From Bacillota bacterium (GTDB taxonomy: Bacteria > Bacillota > Clostridia > Lachnospirales > Lachnospiraceae): a DNA stretch of 64,000 nucleotides. Position numbers and translations under genes: made by a program. Below, in pieces: positions 8,276-15,951 of the stretch (position 1 is its first letter; each line of letters opens with the position of its first letter). Below the pieces are notes generated by a model that was not told the DNA's origin, made no database searches, and saw only the letters and a list, made by a program, of their open reading frames with translations. Where the stretch lies: assembly GCA_023434365.1 (NCBI GenBank), contig JAEYSV010000018.1, positions 62,001 through 126,000 on the forward strand, given 5' to 3'.

Positions 8276-9988
8276 CTATTGTAGTGCCTCTTTCGTCTTT
8301 CCTCTGAATAGTTTTTCTATTCCCTTTAGTGCAACAATAAAACCGAGGACTACTAGACAAATGGCAAATAGTAACTGGAGACCATCCTGTGTTACGATAA
8401 ATCCAGTATAGTCCTTTTTAGGTCCAAAACTGATTCCGATATCAATCATTTTTACTACTAAATTTTTAATAGTTAATGCAAGGGCTGAGAAGGTAATGGC
8501 TAACATACAAAACATTGGAGCCCAGAGCATCACACCCTGACGTTTGGTTCTCTTTAAGAATACTGCACAGGCAATTAGTGCTAAGGCAGAAAGTAACTGG
8601 TTCGCTGAGCCAAAGAGAGGCCAGATTGATTTGTAACCAACCTGAGACAACATGTAAGCTACAATTAAGGTTGCGCCGGTAGCAACGTACTTGTTCATAA
8701 ATGCACTGCGGATTGGGCCGCGTTCTTCTTTAGGAATATCATCATCGGTAAATAACTCCTGCAATGCGATACGTCCAACACGTGCAACACTATCTAAGCT
8801 TGTTAATGCAAATGCTGAAACAGATAGATTAAGGAGTGTATTAGAGATATCATGAGGGATACCAATCTTAGTTAAGAAGCCAGCAATTGCCGAAGAAAAG
8901 ATAGCTGGTGGGGTCTGACCTAATTCAGCACTTCCGGTAGCAAAGGAACCTACGGCAACTAATGCGATTATTGCAAGGAAGCATTCGAGTAACATAGCTC
9001 CAAAGGAAACTGGTAACATACTGCGCTCGTTTTTAATTTGCTTTGATGAGGTACCTGATGAAACCAGGGAATGGAAACCGGAAACCGCCCCACAAGCAAT
9101 GGTAACAAACAGGAATGGGAATAAATACTGCCCTTTGATTTCAAAACCTTCAAATGAATTCAGATTCATTTCAGGTTGAGCAAATACAATACCAATCATC
9201 GAGAAAAGTATCATAGCTAATAGCAGATAACTATTCAGGTAATCACGAGGTTGTAATAGTGCCCAAACCGGTGTTACACTGGCCACTAATATGTAAAGGA
9301 AAACAAAAATTAGCCATGCACTTAAGCTGACATAGATAGGAAGGCTTAATCCGATTACGATAGCAGCAACAAGTAATCCAATTGCTACCAAAGTATTGAT
9401 CCATTTGTTTACTTTGGTGTATTTGAGATAAAAACCTAAAACTACAGCAAACACAATGAATACCATTGAAGTAGATGCAACCGCACCATTGGCATAGACA
9501 GTATCTCCTGCATCATTAAACCCAGCAAAAGTTTTAGCTACTACATCTGCGAAAGCAGCAACAACGAGGATAGAGAATAACCAGGTAAAGAGTAAGAATA
9601 ATTTTTTACCTGTTTTACCAATGTAAAGTTCAATGATATAACCGATGGAACGTCCTTTGTTCTTAACTGAAGCGTACATTGAGGCAAAGTCCTGAACCGC
9701 TCCGAAAAACACACCGCCAATTAAAATCCATAGAAGAACAGGAAGCCATCCAAACATAGCTGCCTGAATTGGTCCATTAATCGGACCTGCTCCAGCTATT
9801 GAAGCAAATTGATGACCAAATACAACATTGGTATCTGCAGGTACATAGTCAACACCATCTTCTAGTTCATAAGCTGGTGTTTTTGCATCAGGGTCAATTC
9901 CCCATTTTCTTTCTAGATATTTGCCGTATACAAAGTATGACCCCCCAAGTACGACAGCAGCAATCAGAAGAATAGTAAAACCTGTCAT
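8276..9988 (-). CDS. cstA: CstA-family carbon starvation / pyruvate-peptide transporter
   Basis: A 570-residue polytopic membrane protein with about 16 hydrophobic segments. The signatures are those of CstA: ADTNVVFGHQFASIAGAGPI near residue 55, then VQDFASMYASVKNKG, CGAVSGFHSLVSSGTSSKQI and LTSLDSVARVGRIALQEL. CstA proteins import pyruvate (BtsT/CstA in enterobacteria) and have been linked to peptide use. I start at the ATG at 9988, preceded by GGAG about ten bases upstream; an ATG at 10006 in the same frame is possible. The gene has its own promoter (10144-10172), and a terminator hairpin lies in its leader, which suggests attenuation. Confidence 0.92.
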   Translation of the reverse strand: MTGFTILLIAAVVLGGSYFVYGKYLERKWGIDPDAKTPAYELEDGVDYVPADTNVVFGHQFASIAGAGPINGPIQAAMFGWLPVLLWILIGGVFFGAVQDFASMYASVKNKGRSIGYIIELYIGKTGKKLFLLFTWLFSILVVAAFADVVAKTFAGFNDAGDTVYANGAVASTSMVFIVFAVVLGFYLKYTKVNKWINTLVAIGLLVAAIVIGLSLPIYVSLSAWLIFVFLYILVASVTPVWALLQPRDYLNSYLLLAMILFSMIGIVFAQPEMNLNSFEGFEIKGQYLFPFLFVTIACGAVSGFHSLVSSGTSSKQIKNERSMLPVSFGAMLLECFLAIIALVAVGSFATGSAELGQTPPAIFSSAIAGFLTKIGIPHDISNTLLNLSVSAFALTSLDSVARVGRIALQELFTDDDIPKEERGPIRSAFMNKYVATGATLIVAYMLSQVGYKSIWPLFGSANQLLSALALIACAVFLKRTKRQGVMLWAPMFCMLAITFSALALTIKNLVVKMIDIGISFGPKKDYTGFIVTQDGLQLLFAICLVVLGFIVALKGIEKLFRGKTKEALQ

Positions 9989-10040
9989 TTTCCACACTCC
10001 ATTCATAAGATTATGTTTTTTGAAAGAAAATGGCAGAATA

Positions 10041-10077
10041 AACAAAAAGGTCTCTATCAAAATGATAGAGACCTTTT
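10041..10077 (-). promoter_or_regulatory. Terminator hairpin in the cstA leader (putative attenuator)
   Basis: On the minus strand a perfect 15-base stem (10077-10063 with 10059-10045, loop TTT) is followed directly by TTTTTG. It lies after the cstA promoter and about 55 bases before the ATG, so a cstA transcript must pass it. An upstream segment, AGAGATT in the leader (about 10113-10119 on the plus coordinate), could pair with GGTCTCT of the terminator's 5' arm, allowing two G-U pairs, as an antiterminator. The signal, protein or ligand is unknown. Confidence 0.75.
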
Positions 10078-10143
10078 AATCCGAGTATAATCAAAATGCG
10101 ATAAGCTGTCTAATCTCTGCATTTTTCTTTCATTTCATAACAA

Positions 10144-10172
10144 ATTTTACGCTTGTTTCTTAATAAAGTCAA
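10144..10172 (-). promoter_or_regulatory. Promoter of cstA
   Basis: On the minus strand TTGACT (10172-10167) and TAAAAT (10149-10144) have a 17-base spacer. The predicted start near 10137 gives a leader of about 150 bases containing the hairpin at 10045-10077. Confidence 0.75.
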
Positions 10173-10229
10173 GATTTTCGCCTCAAAAATTAACAGAAAA
10201 TGTAATTATATTCATGTTTATTTATAATA

Positions 10230-11099
10230 TTAAGCTTTTCCAAGGAAGGTAAGAGCTAACATACCAGGTCCTGTATGGGTACCAATAATCGGTCCAATCT
10301 TACTAATAATGATTTCGTTTACTGTAAAGCGCTCTAATATTAGATCTCTTAATGCTTTAGCCTGCTCAAGATTATCTCCATGACCCACAATAATGGTCTG
10401 CTCACTTAGATTTTCTCCCTCTTCCTCAAGTTTATTGAGTAAAAACTCCATTTCCTTTTTTGGACCACGAACCTTAGAGATTACGGCAAGTTTGCCTTCT
10501 TTGTCCACACTTAACACAGGACATATTTTGAGTGCTGTTCCAACCAAGGCTTCCACGGAACTGACACGGCCACCTCTTCTAAGATGAAACAAGTCTTTTA
10601 CCGTAAACCAGTGACGGGCATTATAACAATGGGATATTGTCCAGTCATAAAGTTCGGTAATAGTTGCACCTTGATCTTTTCTCTGAGCGGCATTCATCAC
10701 TAGAAGCCCTTCTCCAATGGAAGCACAAAGTGAATCTATAATAAGAATTTTGCGGTCAGGGTACATTTCACTCAACTGGTTAATGACTAATCTTCCTGTA
10801 TTGCATGTACCACTAAGTCCTGAGGTAAAAGCAATATATAAAATATCAAGTCCCTGTTCTAAATATGGGGTAAAGAATTCTTCATAGGTAAGAGGAGAGA
10901 TCTGAGAGGATACGCTAGTAGCTCCTGTTTTAAGCTTTTCATAAAAAGATTCAATGGATATTTCTCGCTCATCCGGGTAATGATGATAAGTAACATTATC
11001 AATGTCGAAGACCATTGGGATTACTTTGATATCATAACGGTTTACTATTTCTATTGGTAAATCAAGAGTCGCATCACTAACGATTATATACTGGCTCAT
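10230..11099 (-). CDS. DegV-family fatty-acid-binding protein (FakB-like)
   Basis: The 289-residue protein has the DegV two-domain fold: an N-terminal EDD domain beginning IIVSDATLDLP, FTSGLSGT around the fatty-acid carboxylate site, DSLCASIGEGLLV, RRGGRVS, and the C-terminal IGPIIGTHTGPGMLAL. Known members are FakB subunits that present a fatty acid to the kinase FakA, feeding exogenous fatty acids into phospholipid synthesis. A paralog lies at 14767-15642, and the phospholipid genes pssA and psd lie between them. No fakA is in the window. The acyl-chain preference cannot be read from the sequence. Confidence 0.93.
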   Translation of the reverse strand: MSQYIIVSDATLDLPIEIVNRYDIKVIPMVFDIDNVTYHHYPDEREISIESFYEKLKTGATSVSSQISPLTYEEFFTPYLEQGLDILYIAFTSGLSGTCNTGRLVINQLSEMYPDRKILIIDSLCASIGEGLLVMNAAQRKDQGATITELYDWTISHCYNARHWFTVKDLFHLRRGGRVSSVEALVGTALKICPVLSVDKEGKLAVISKVRGPKKEMEFLLNKLEEEGENLSEQTIIVGHGDNLEQAKALRDLILERFTVNEIIISKIGPIIGTHTGPGMLALTFLGKA

Positions 11100-11419
11100 T
11101 TAAATTCTCCTTTAATTTTAGAAGTACTCATACTTTCATCATTTTTTACTCATAGGGTAGTGCATCGTTCTATATAGTTAATAATAAGAATTTCCGCATA
11201 AAGGTCTACTTTCATATTTTACATATCGTACAAATAATAATCAAGAATAATTTGGGTTATAATAGGTTAGAATAGCTATTTACCAGAGGATTACTAATTA
11301 AAATAATAGAAAAAGTAAAAAAATTCTAAATATGGGTAAAATAATCTTGCATAAAACAATGGAACTTGCAAATTATATGATTATAGTAATATGAAAAATT
11401 TGAATGGAGTGTTAGATAT
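11100..11419. other. Intergenic region, no gene seen
   Basis: About 320 very AT-rich bases between divergent genes. It must hold the promoters of the DegV gene (minus) and the small secreted peptide (plus). TTATAAT-like elements occur, for example near 11257, but no well-spaced consensus promoter stands out. No ORF with a ribosome site was found. Confidence 0.5.
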
Positions 11420-11665
11420 ATGATGATAATGAAAAGAGTGAAAGGAATAATATCATTTTCCATAACCATAATAGTTTTTTCGATATGTATGATTCAAACA
11501 GAGCCGGCTGATGATAATGATTCAATTCCTGCATTAGACAGAAATTCTATAGTAATATGTAATACACAAGAGGATTCACAAGAGGAACCTGATACTGAGC
11601 CACATGATGTGGTGGCATATTTATCTCAAGTTACATTAACAGATTGTCCAAATATAGATTATTAA
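11420..11665 (+). CDS. Small secreted or membrane-anchored acidic peptide, unknown
   Basis: An 81-residue product. It starts MMIMKRVKG, followed by a hydrophobic stretch (IISFSITIIVFSICMI, residues about 10-25) that is a signal peptide or single membrane anchor. The remaining 55 residues are acidic (TEPADDND, EDSQEEPDTEP) and contain two cysteines. GGAG sits ten bases before the ATG, and a strong terminator begins three bases after the stop, so the unit looks like a genuine gene. I do not recognise a family. Candidates are a signalling or export peptide or a small envelope protein; none is supported by a motif. Confidence 0.6.
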   Translation: MMIMKRVKGIISFSITIIVFSICMIQTEPADDNDSIPALDRNSIVICNTQEDSQEEPDTEPHDVVAYLSQVTLTDCPNIDY

Positions 11666-11667
11666 GT

Positions 11668-11712
11668 AAATTTCCCTTTTTATGGCGCTAAATAAAGGGA
11701 AATTTCTTGTTG
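11668..11712 (+). terminator. Intrinsic terminator after the small peptide gene
   Basis: A perfect 12-base stem, AAATTTCCCTTT (11668-11679) with AAAGGGAAATTT (11694-11705), is followed by a short T-rich tract (CTTGTTGTT). Confidence 0.75.
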
Positions 11713-11898
11713 TTGGTCTGTATTTTTTTACGATCTAATATAATAATATAAAACCTTTGTTCTCTATATGCCTTTCTTTGAGAAATACTTGTTAAATCAC
11801 CAAGTTTGTTGTAAAATAAATTAAATATTAAATTTATGTATTAAAAATAAATTATATGACTTAAATTTTTGGGGATAAAACTAATTTAGCCATTATAC

Positions 11899-11929
11899 TT
11901 GACGATTAGGTAGTAATCTATGTTATAAT
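11899..11929 (+). promoter_or_regulatory. Probable promoter of the YbhN-like / pssA / psd group
   Basis: An extended -10, TGTTATAAT (11921-11929), is preceded by TTGACG (11899-11904) at a longer than ideal 19-base spacing; the extended -10 may compensate. About 120 AT-rich bases without a gene separate it from the start codon at 12055. The rest of the 11713-12054 gap shows nothing I can name. Confidence 0.55.
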
Positions 11930-12054
11930 GCGTTTGTATGTATACTTAGATGAAAAGAGGTTTTTGGGTAAGGTTATCAGATTACAAAATAATGAATTAT
12001 GTATGAAATATGGAGCATTAACATCTCACTTTTTCTACATTCAAGGTGGACGTA

Positions 12055-13107
12055 ATGAAAACAATTAAACAATTTGGTAAAAAGTATGTAGGTAGTTTTG
12101 TGATGCTGATTGTATTAATGACGATTACATACTATTTTATTTTTAGACAATGTGATTTATCAGAATTAATCGATATCATTTATTCAGCTAAAAAACGATA
12201 TCTGGTGTATGGGGTCATTATGATGTTTGTACATATAGCTGGCGAAGGGGTTTGTTTACGGGTTCTTGGTAATTCACTTAACGTAACGGTTGGGTTTATT
12301 CGTAGTTTCTGCTACGCTTGTATTGATGTATATTATTGTGGGATAACGCCTTCAGCTACGGGAGGACAGCCAGTTTTAGCCTATTATATGTCTAAGGATG
12401 ATATTCCAATAGGCAAATCAACTATAGTAATTTTATTATATACCGTCAGTTATAAGATTGTGCTTTTGGCACTGGGGATTGTTGTCTTTGTCTTTCACCG
12501 GGATTTCATCTTACATAATGGAAATGCTGTGTTGGCACTTTTTATAATCGGTATTATTATGAACATTATTATTGTTGGAATATGCTTGTTGTGCATGTAT
12601 AACCGAAATGCAGTCAGAGGATTGGTTACCAAAACGATTGGGTTGCTTGCTAAAATTCGCATTATGAAACATCCGGAACGAAAACTGGAAGCATTTTACG
12701 AACATATTGAGGAATACCATCAAAGTGCCTACTTTATTAAGGAAAATAGAAGTGTCTTAGTCAAAGTTTTTGTGATAACCCTGATTCAAAGAATTGCCAT
12801 GTTTTCCATTGCTTATTTTGTTTATCGTAGTTTTGGATTACAGGAACATAATGTCTTTGACATAATAGCATTGCAAGTGGTAATATCTATTACTGTGGAT
12901 TCATTACCTTTGCCAGGTGCTGTTGGAGTATCTGAAGGAATGTTCTGGCTTTTATATAATCAGATTTATGTTAGCGAAATGTTGGCTCCAGCCATGCTCT
13001 TAAGTAGGGGGATAGCATTTTATTTTTGTCTATTGTTATGTGGCGTCGTTACAATTGTGTATCATATTGCAACTGTAAATGCACGTAAGGTACTGAAGGG
13101 AGAATGA
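12055..13107 (+). CDS. YbhN/UPF0104 (LPG-synthase-TM) family membrane protein
   Basis: A 350-residue protein with about eight membrane segments, matching the flippase-like domain also found at the N-terminus of MprF. Family features include the early GEGVCLRVLG segment, the ITPSATGGQPVLAYY motif around residue 100, and the C-terminal DSLPLPGAVGVSEGMFW. Such proteins move or modify lipid-linked substrates at the membrane. The ATG at 12055 follows AAGGTGG by five bases and is preferred over a GTG at 12046. pssA starts four bases after the stop and psd follows, so a phospholipid-related role is likely; the substrate is unknown. Confidence 0.85.
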   Translation: MKTIKQFGKKYVGSFVMLIVLMTITYYFIFRQCDLSELIDIIYSAKKRYLVYGVIMMFVHIAGEGVCLRVLGNSLNVTVGFIRSFCYACIDVYYCGITPSATGGQPVLAYYMSKDDIPIGKSTIVILLYTVSYKIVLLALGIVVFVFHRDFILHNGNAVLALFIIGIIMNIIIVGICLLCMYNRNAVRGLVTKTIGLLAKIRIMKHPERKLEAFYEHIEEYHQSAYFIKENRSVLVKVFVITLIQRIAMFSIAYFVYRSFGLQEHNVFDIIALQVVISITVDSLPLPGAVGVSEGMFWLLYNQIYVSEMLAPAMLLSRGIAFYFCLLLCGVVTIVYHIATVNARKVLKGE

Positions 13108-13111
13108 GAAA

Positions 13112-13729
13112 GTGATAGGATTTTATAATTATACAGTAGTATTAACATATCTGGGGGCGTCTTTTGCTGTTATGGGTATGTGTCAGGCAATGGCAAAGAA
13201 TACTTCGATGGCAATGTTGTTTTTAATGTTTGCTGGGGTGTGCGATATGTTTGATGGAGCAGTTGCAAAAACACGGAAACGTACGGTGCCTGAGAAAAAC
13301 TTTGGTATACAGATTGACTCATTATCAGATTTGATTTGCTTTGGTGTGTTACCTGCCATTATCGGATATAATCTTGGTCTTAATAAAGAGCCATATCATT
13401 TCATAATCCTTACCATGTTTGTACTCTGTGCATTGATTCGATTGGCATACTTTAATGTGATGGAAGAGGAACGACAAAAAACTACGAATGAACCGCGTAA
13501 GTATTATGAGGGGTTGCCAGTTACCAATGTGGCAATGTTACTACCTGTAATCTATAGTTTTCGTAAGTTTATGGAACCTCACTTTGCTACAGTATATGCA
13601 GTATCTTTATTGGTGATTGCTGTTTTATTTGTATTAAGATTTAAGATGATTAAGCTTCAAATGAAGGGAATGCTGATTGTCTTAGTGATTGGAATTGTAG
13701 AGTTGATTTGGTTTATAACACAGTTTTAG
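13112..13729 (+). CDS. pssA: CDP-diacylglycerol-serine O-phosphatidyltransferase
   Basis: The 205-residue integral membrane enzyme carries the CDP-alcohol phosphatidyltransferase motif: CDMFDGAVAKT followed by GIQIDSLSD, giving the D-x2-DG...G-x3-D-x3-D metal and CDP site. About six membrane segments are visible. It makes phosphatidylserine from CDP-diacylglycerol and serine. The neighbour psd, which uses phosphatidylserine, fixes this choice over phosphatidylglycerophosphate synthase. The start is GTG at 13112, nine bases after AAGGGAG and four bases after the YbhN-like gene, so the two are co-transcribed. Confidence 0.92.
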   Translation: MIGFYNYTVVLTYLGASFAVMGMCQAMAKNTSMAMLFLMFAGVCDMFDGAVAKTRKRTVPEKNFGIQIDSLSDLICFGVLPAIIGYNLGLNKEPYHFIILTMFVLCALIRLAYFNVMEEERQKTTNEPRKYYEGLPVTNVAMLLPVIYSFRKFMEPHFATVYAVSLLVIAVLFVLRFKMIKLQMKGMLIVLVIGIVELIWFITQF

Positions 13730-13806
13730 ACAAGATATTAACAACAAGTCAAAGGGGTTAGAAAGCTTATTTGACTTCACCAATAACATAAAAAAGGAAA
13801 ATAATT

Positions 13807-14673
13807 ATGGGTTTAATCAAGAACAGACAAGGACAATATGTGAATAAAGTAGAGTCTCAGGAAACCTGTCTCAAGTTGCTTTATGAGACCGTTCCGGGAA
13901 GAATGTGCCTAAAGGTGCTAACTAAGCCTTTTATAAGTAAAGTAGTCGGGGCTTATATGAACAGTCCTCTATCGACATGTATTATTGACATTTTCTTAAA
14001 TAAGAGCAACATTAAACTATCGGAATACGAGAAAAAGCGCTATGGTTCTTATAACGAATTTTTTACTCGTAAGATTAAAAAATCAAAACGTCCGATTGAA
14101 AAGGATGAATTAGCTTTTATCAGCCCTTGTGATTCTAAATTAACGGTATATAAAATAAATGAAGACAGTATATTTCATATCAAAGGTGCTCCTTATACAG
14201 TGAAAGATTTGCTAAATGGGGATCCGATTTATAAGGAGTATGAAGGCGGTTACTGTATGATTTTTAGACTCACTGTAGACGATTATCATCGTTATTGCTA
14301 TATAGATGATGGTATCAAGGGTGAAAACATCTTTATTCCAGGCGAACTTCATACGGTGAACCCAATCGCACTTAAGCATTACAATTTCTATAAACGTAAT
14401 TGCAGGGAATATACAATGCTGACAACGAAACACTTTGGTGAGGTTGTACAAGTTGAAGTTGGTGCAATGATGGTAGGTAAGATATTGAATTTCCACGGTA
14501 CTAGCGAATTCAAACGCGGCGAAGAAAAAGGAATGTTTGAGTTTGGTGGTTCAACCACGGTACTCCTTGTTAAGAAAGGACAGATAAAAGTGGATCAGGA
14601 TATTCTGAAAAATACTTATCATAACATAGAAACAGTCGTGCGTCTTGGTGAAAGAATCGGTTACAAATTATAA
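13807..14673 (+). CDS. psd: Phosphatidylserine decarboxylase proenzyme
   Basis: A 288-residue protein with the family's late self-cleavage site, FEFGGSTTVLLV near residue 248; the Ser of GGST becomes the pyruvoyl group. Other family features are FFTRKIK, FISPCDSKL and FRLTVDDYHRYCYIDDG. It converts phosphatidylserine to phosphatidylethanolamine. With pssA 77 bases upstream, the pathway from CDP-diacylglycerol to phosphatidylethanolamine is complete here. AAAAAGGAAA precedes the ATG by a normal distance, and a strong terminator follows. Confidence 0.95.
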   Translation: MGLIKNRQGQYVNKVESQETCLKLLYETVPGRMCLKVLTKPFISKVVGAYMNSPLSTCIIDIFLNKSNIKLSEYEKKRYGSYNEFFTRKIKKSKRPIEKDELAFISPCDSKLTVYKINEDSIFHIKGAPYTVKDLLNGDPIYKEYEGGYCMIFRLTVDDYHRYCYIDDGIKGENIFIPGELHTVNPIALKHYNFYKRNCREYTMLTTKHFGEVVQVEVGAMMVGKILNFHGTSEFKRGEEKGMFEFGGSTTVLLVKKGQIKVDQDILKNTYHNIETVVRLGERIGYKL

Positions 14674-14676
14674 AAT

Positions 14677-14712
14677 AAAGTAGCAGGAGATGAAAACTCC
14701 TGCTACTTTTTC
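14677..14712. terminator. Intrinsic terminator of the pssA-psd operon
   Basis: AAGTAGCAGGAG (14678-14689) pairs with CTCCTGCTACTT (14697-14708) over a 7-base loop and is followed by TTTT. The A run on the 5' side may let it work for the convergent DegV gene too. Confidence 0.9.
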
Positions 14713-14766
14713 ATGTTATAGGCAATTACTTTTCAATTTCCTATAACATAATTAAGCATCGCGTAA

Positions 14767-15642
14767 TTACTTTTCAAGTACTTTGCCGTAGTAACATATT
14801 CCTATAGCACCAGGTCCAGCATGAGTACCTATGCTTGGGTTAATATCATTTATTATGACATCACGGATGTTTAAAGTCTCTTTCAAAGTATCTTTTATAT
14901 AATTAGCATCATCAATACAATCTCCATGAACGATACCCACAGGCAGACCCACTGATGATTCGTTTTCTAAAGTCTCTTGCATTGTTTTAATCAATGCGTT
15001 AAGTGATTTTTTGCGCCCACGAACAGTACCATTAGCCACAAGTTTCCCTTCCTTATTGATGCAAAGAAGTGGTTTGATGTTAATCATACTGCCAATGATT
15101 GCGCTCCCTTTTGAGATACGTCCACCACGTTGCAAATGATGAAGATCATTTACGGTAAAAGCAACATTAATATGTGTTTTACATTCATTTAAAGCAGCTT
15201 CATTGGCCTCAATTGTTGCTCCCTGTGCCTGTAACTGGAATGCATGTAGGACAACGAGTGCTTCCCCGAGCGAAACGTTTAAGGAATCCACTACGATAAT
15301 TTTGGATTCTGGATATTCCTCTTGCAATTCTTGAGCCACCATACAAACATTACTGTAGCTTCCACTTAATGCTGATGAAAAAGCAATATGTAATATATCC
15401 TTTTTTTGTTTTAAGATTGCTTCGAAGGTATCGTGGATTACAGCTGGATTGTTTGCCATTGATTTTGGCATCGCACCGTCTCTCATTTTGGCATAGAATT
15501 CAGAAGGGGTAAGTTTTTTTTCATCGCCATAAATGACTTCATTAATCTCGTAGTACTGCGGAATAATCGGTATTTGATAGTGCGCAATTAGATCTTTGGG
15601 TAAATCTGCATTGGAATCGGTAGTAATCACATAAGTATTCAT
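14767..15642 (-). CDS. DegV-family fatty-acid-binding protein (FakB-like), second copy
   Basis: This 291-residue paralog of the protein at 10230-11099 has the same landmarks: ITTDSNADLPKDL at the start, FSSALSGSYS in the lipid-head-binding loop, VVDSLNVSLGEALV, LQRGGRIS and the ending NPSIGTHAGPGAIG. Two DegV/FakB proteins in one genome often differ in acyl-chain preference (saturated against unsaturated), so these could split that task; this is inference. It is convergent with psd and divergent from nrdD. AGGAGG precedes the ATG on the minus strand. Confidence 0.93.
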   Translation of the reverse strand: MNTYVITTDSNADLPKDLIAHYQIPIIPQYYEINEVIYGDEKKLTPSEFYAKMRDGAMPKSMANNPAVIHDTFEAILKQKKDILHIAFSSALSGSYSNVCMVAQELQEEYPESKIIVVDSLNVSLGEALVVLHAFQLQAQGATIEANEAALNECKTHINVAFTVNDLHHLQRGGRISKGSAIIGSMINIKPLLCINKEGKLVANGTVRGRKKSLNALIKTMQETLENESSVGLPVGIVHGDCIDDANYIKDTLKETLNIRDVIINDINPSIGTHAGPGAIGICYYGKVLEK

Positions 15643-15787
15643 AATGACCTCCTATTTACAATAAACTGTCTTAAATGTTTGGGTATAAAGTATTTTGATA
15701 ATCAAACTATAATATAAAATAGCATATTTGTCAAATCTTTGATTAACATAAGTTGGAATACTATATATAGATTTACCAAAAAAGGAA
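15643..15787. other. Divergent intergenic region between the DegV gene and nrdD
   Basis: The first half of a 309-base gap. It is AT-rich and should hold the minus-strand promoter of the DegV gene; no consensus is convincing. The second half is described under the NrdR-like boxes. After the nrdD promoter, 15841-15951 is a plain leader ending in GAAAGGGAG before the ATG. Confidence 0.5.
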
Positions 15788-15840
15788 ACACAACATTTTG
15801 TGTTATTAAACTAGACTTACACGCATGAGTATGTTATACT
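15788..15840 (+). promoter_or_regulatory. NrdR-like double box and promoter of nrdD
   Basis: ACACAACATTTTGTGT (15788-15803) matches the NrdR-box consensus ACACWATATATWGTGT at 14 of 16 positions and is an inverted repeat. Exactly 31 bases downstream, 15819-15834 begins ACAC and ends TGT, a weaker second box; NrdR sites come as pairs about three helical turns apart. The second box abuts a TATACT -10 (15835-15840), with TAGACT (15812-15817) as -35 at 17 bases. NrdR binding here would block transcription of the ribonucleotide reductase operon. The nrdR gene itself is not in the window. Confidence 0.7.
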
Positions 15841-15951
15841 ATTTTAGCAATAAAGAGAAAGTGACGTGACATAGAATCTGAAACAAGAACATAAGTTGAT
15901 GAGTACAATTCAGAGAAAGCATGAAGTTACGTGTGAAAGGGAGAAAACGGG

